Below are positions 4,538 to 6,748 of a DNA stretch of 6,748 nucleotides, in pieces. The position numbers and the translations under genes are program-made. The notes below the pieces were generated by a model, which had not been told where the DNA came from, ran no database searches, and worked only from the letters and a program-made list of their open reading frames with translations. Numbering within the stretch: position 1 is the first letter of the stretch; each line of letters begins with the position of its first letter. This DNA comes from Paraktedonobacter sp036384215 (lineage in GTDB: Bacteria > Chloroflexota > Ktedonobacteria > Ktedonobacterales > Ktedonobacteraceae), in the NCBI GenBank assembly GCA_036384215.1, contig DASVMX010000665.1:1-6748 (forward strand), in the 5' to 3' direction.

Positions 4538-6682
4538 ATGACTCCCATCATTTCCCCTACCGGGAACTGGATTGGCCTTGTGCTCTTCCTGTTACTGGCA
4601 GCCGCGGGCGTTGGCATCTTTGCCGTGCGCGCGGGCGAGCTGGTCATGCTGCTGGTAAAAGCGCGTCCCGAGGACCGCACCGATCGCATCGACGATCGTA
4701 TCAGCGAGTTCTTCAAAGTCGTGCTGGGCCAGAGCGGCGTTCTGCGCGACCCCATTCCCGGCATCGCACACTTTTTCACCTTCTGGGGTTTTATTATTAT
4801 CCAGGTTGGCCTGCTCGACCTGATTATCAGGGCCTTCGGCTTTGAGATTCCCTTCATCGGGGGCAATCCCGGCTTTGTGGCCACGCTGGATGTGTTTATC
4901 ATCCTGGTCACAGTCGCCCTGGTGGTCTTCTCAATCAGGCGCGCGGTCTTCCATCCCAGACAGCTCCAGAGCTTCCGCCATGGTCCCTGGGATGGCTTCA
5001 TCATCCTGGGCCTGATCCTGCTCGTGCTGGTCACACTGGCCTTTACCGAGGCCTTCGAGTATGCCGCGAGCAATGGCGCCGAGTGGTCGCTCTTCGGCCA
5101 GTGGATCGGTCCCTGGTTCAGCAGCCTGGGCACAGCGACGAATATGGTGCTCTTCCGCGTCATATGGTGGATTCACATGGGCACCTTCTTCTTCTTCCTG
5201 TGCTACCTGCCGCGCTCGAAACATCTGCACCTGATGGCCACGCCCTTCAACGTTTTCTTCCGCAACTATAAACCCATGGGCGCTCTGCCGCTGATGGAGA
5301 ATATCGAGGAGCGCGAAGATTACGGCGTGGCGAAGGCTGAGCAGTTCACCTGGAAACAACTGCTGGACGGCTATGCCTGTACCGAGTGCGGACGCTGTAA
5401 CACGGTCTGTCCAGCCACTAACACCGGCAAACCGCTGATGCCTAAAGAGATCATCCTGGGTGTCAAAGAAGCACTGTTCGCCGATAGCGCGGAGATCCTC
5501 GGCAAAGAGAGTCCCTGGGCCAAACTGGCTCCTCTGGGCACGCGCGCGGGCGACATGGCCCGTCTGGGTAAAGAACCCGAAGCATTGATCGGGGGCGCGA
5601 TCTCTAAAGAAGCACTCTGGGCCTGCACGACCTGTAGCGCCTGCATGGAGATCTGCCCGGTCGCCATCGAGCACGTGCCAAAGATCGTCGACATGCGCCG
5701 CCAACTGGTCATGGAAGAGAGTGAATTCCCCACGGAAGTCACCTCCCTCTTCAACAACATCGAACGCAATGGCAATCCCTGGGAGATCAGCAACGACAAA
5801 CGCGCCGCCTGGGCCGCAGGCCTGGATATCCCGCTGATGTCCGAGAATCCCGACGCGGACATCCTCTACTGGGTTGGCTGCATGGGCTCCTTCGACGAGC
5901 GTAACAAGAAAGTCGCCACCTCGGTCGCGAAGATTCTCAAGGCCGCCGGGGTCAACTTCGCCATCCTGGGACCGGAAGAATCCTGCAATGGCGATCCCGC
6001 GCGCCGCATCGGCAACGAATACCTGTGGCAGATGCAGGCGCAGCAGAACATCGAGACCCTGGACGGCTACGGCTTCAACCGTACGAAGAACGCGGAAAAC
6101 GGGCATAACGGCCACAATGGTGCGGCAGTCAAACACCGTACCATCCTCACCGCCTGCCCGCACTGCTTCAACACCCTTGGCAACGAGTATCCGCAGTTGG
6201 GCGGCGATTACGAGGTCGTGCACCACACAGCCTTCATCGACAAACTGCTCGCGGACGAAAAGATCACGCTGCCAGAAGGCTTCGACGAGCGCAAGTTGAC
6301 CTACCACGATCCGTGCTACATCGGACGCTACAACGGGATCTACGAAGAGCCGCGCCGCGTACTGACCGTGCTCAACAGCAGCGGCGTCACGGAAATGCCG
6401 CGCAATCGCAATAAGAGCTTCTGCTGCGGCGGCGGCGGCGGGCGCGCCTGGATGGAAGAGAAGATCGGCAAACGTGTCAACCAGACGCGCATGCAAGAAG
6501 CCCTCAACACCGGCGCCGAAGTCCTGGCCGCGGCCTGCCCCTTCTGCATTACCATGTTCGACGATGGCATCAAAGGCCTTGAAGCCGAGGACAAGATGCA
6601 CATCGAAGACATCGCGGAAATCGTGGCCAGCGCCCTGGAGGCAAACCCGGCAGACGCCTCGGTCAAAAATCCAGCGTTGTAG
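4538..6682 (+). CDS. etfD: Membrane-bound ETF:quinone oxidoreductase-type iron-sulfur protein
   Basis: A 714-residue protein of the EtfD/FadF/EMO type (ETF:menaquinone oxidoreductase, formerly listed as HdrD-like Fe-S oxidoreductase). It should oxidise EtfAB and reduce membrane quinone. The N-terminus is a NarI-like anchor with about five hydrophobic helices (roughly 11-38, 74-99, 113-135, 152-171, 205-226). Candidate heme-b ligands are H78, H139, H148, H213, H229 and H231. The cytoplasmic part has two [4Fe-4S] motifs, C281-C284-C287-C291-P and C363-C366-C369-C373-P, then two CCG-type cysteine-rich domains. The first has C448, C483 and C540-x-x-C543; the second has C593, C629-C630-GGGGG and C667-x-x-C670. 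The first domain reads Ser-Cys where the second has Cys-Cys, so only the second has the full five-cysteine set for a noncubane cluster. An NGHNGHNG linker (521-528) interrupts domain 1. It follows etfA after 127 bases with no promoter that I can see, so cotranscription is likely. Alternative: an HdrD-like reductase for another donor, less likely beside etfBA. Confidence 0.9.
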   Translation: MTPIISPTGNWIGLVLFLLLAAAGVGIFAVRAGELVMLLVKARPEDRTDRIDDRISEFFKVVLGQSGVLRDPIPGIAHFFTFWGFIIIQVGLLDLIIRAFGFEIPFIGGNPGFVATLDVFIILVTVALVVFSIRRAVFHPRQLQSFRHGPWDGFIILGLILLVLVTLAFTEAFEYAASNGAEWSLFGQWIGPWFSSLGTATNMVLFRVIWWIHMGTFFFFLCYLPRSKHLHLMATPFNVFFRNYKPMGALPLMENIEEREDYGVAKAEQFTWKQLLDGYACTECGRCNTVCPATNTGKPLMPKEIILGVKEALFADSAEILGKESPWAKLAPLGTRAGDMARLGKEPEALIGGAISKEALWACTTCSACMEICPVAIEHVPKIVDMRRQLVMEESEFPTEVTSLFNNIERNGNPWEISNDKRAAWAAGLDIPLMSENPDADILYWVGCMGSFDERNKKVATSVAKILKAAGVNFAILGPEESCNGDPARRIGNEYLWQMQAQQNIETLDGYGFNRTKNAENGHNGHNGAAVKHRTILTACPHCFNTLGNEYPQLGGDYEVVHHTAFIDKLLADEKITLPEGFDERKLTYHDPCYIGRYNGIYEEPRRVLTVLNSSGVTEMPRNRNKSFCCGGGGGRAWMEEKIGKRVNQTRMQEALNTGAEVLAAACPFCITMFDDGIKGLEAEDKMHIEDIAEIVASALEANPADASVKNPAL

Positions 6683-6715
6683 AGGGATCAAAGGGGCCGA
6701 GGGACGGACGAGGGA

Positions 6716-6748
6716 CAAAAACCGAACATTTCAAATGTTCGGTTTTTG
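6716..6748. terminator. Bidirectional intrinsic terminator of the etf operon
   Basis: CAAAAACCGAACATTT (6716-6731), one C, then AAATGTTCGGTTTTTG (6733-6748) is a perfect 16-bp inverted repeat. The centre would fold as a small A/T loop on a CCGAACA/TGTTCGG stem. The T-run on the right serves plus-strand transcription from the reductase gene, which ends 33 bases earlier. The A-run on the left would serve a convergent gene beyond the window. The short gap before it carries a direct repeat, CGAGGGAC, twice (6698-6705 and 6709-6716). Confidence 0.9.

Noticed and set aside
4931..6718. Long minus-strand open frame (595 codons) opposite the reductase gene
   Set aside because: It lies antisense to a gene with clear iron-sulfur motifs; its translation is Ala/Arg/Val-rich without domains, as expected of a shadow frame in GC-biased coding DNA.

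Overview
The window looks like chromosomal DNA from a free-living bacterium with a respiratory, fatty-acid-oxidising metabolism. Mixed GC content, many decayed detoxification-type genes and an etfB-etfA-(membrane Fe-S reductase) cluster would fit Chloroflexota of the Ktedonobacteria type or an actinobacterium-like soil organism. This placement is an inference from gene content; there is no rRNA or marker gene to fix it.

Left part (1-2535): a gene graveyard with one intact gene. Bases 1-379 hold nothing I can assign. Then come five C- or N-terminal scraps of unrelated enzymes packed end to end: a VOC/glyoxalase C-terminus on the minus strand (380-448), an internal piece of an alpha/beta hydrolase (458-651), the heme-binding C-terminus of a cytochrome P450 (652-828), a frameshifted N-terminus of an NADPH:quinone oxidoreductase / zinc-type alcohol dehydrogenase relative (1863-2037), and a frameshifted C-terminal part of a serine beta-lactamase/esterase-family protein (2046-2398). 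Between the P450 and quinone-reductase scraps lies a complete NmrA-like NAD(P)-binding oxidoreductase gene (1019-1831). It is visibly more GC-rich at third codon positions than its surroundings.

Right part (2536-6748): a clean, well-built operon on the plus strand. A near-consensus housekeeping promoter (TTGACA, 18-base spacer, TACAAT) is followed by a leader of about 70 bases. Then come etfB (2640-3425), etfA (3445-4410) and a gene for a 714-residue membrane-anchored iron-sulfur protein (4538-6682). A perfect 16-bp inverted repeat with A/T flanks, an intrinsic terminator probably usable from both sides, closes the operon at the window edge.

The three right-hand genes form one electron path. 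Acyl-CoA dehydrogenases (not in this window) reduce the EtfAB flavoprotein. The membrane protein has a NarI-like five-helix anchor, two CX2CX2CX3CP ferredoxin-type motifs and two cysteine-rich CCG-type domains. By analogy with mycobacterial EtfD, Bacillus FadF and the ETF:menaquinone oxidoreductase (EMO) family, it passes the electrons to the membrane quinone pool. This system is known. I did not find convincing evidence of an undescribed one; the more unusual material is the mosaic of gene scraps and several inverted repeats.
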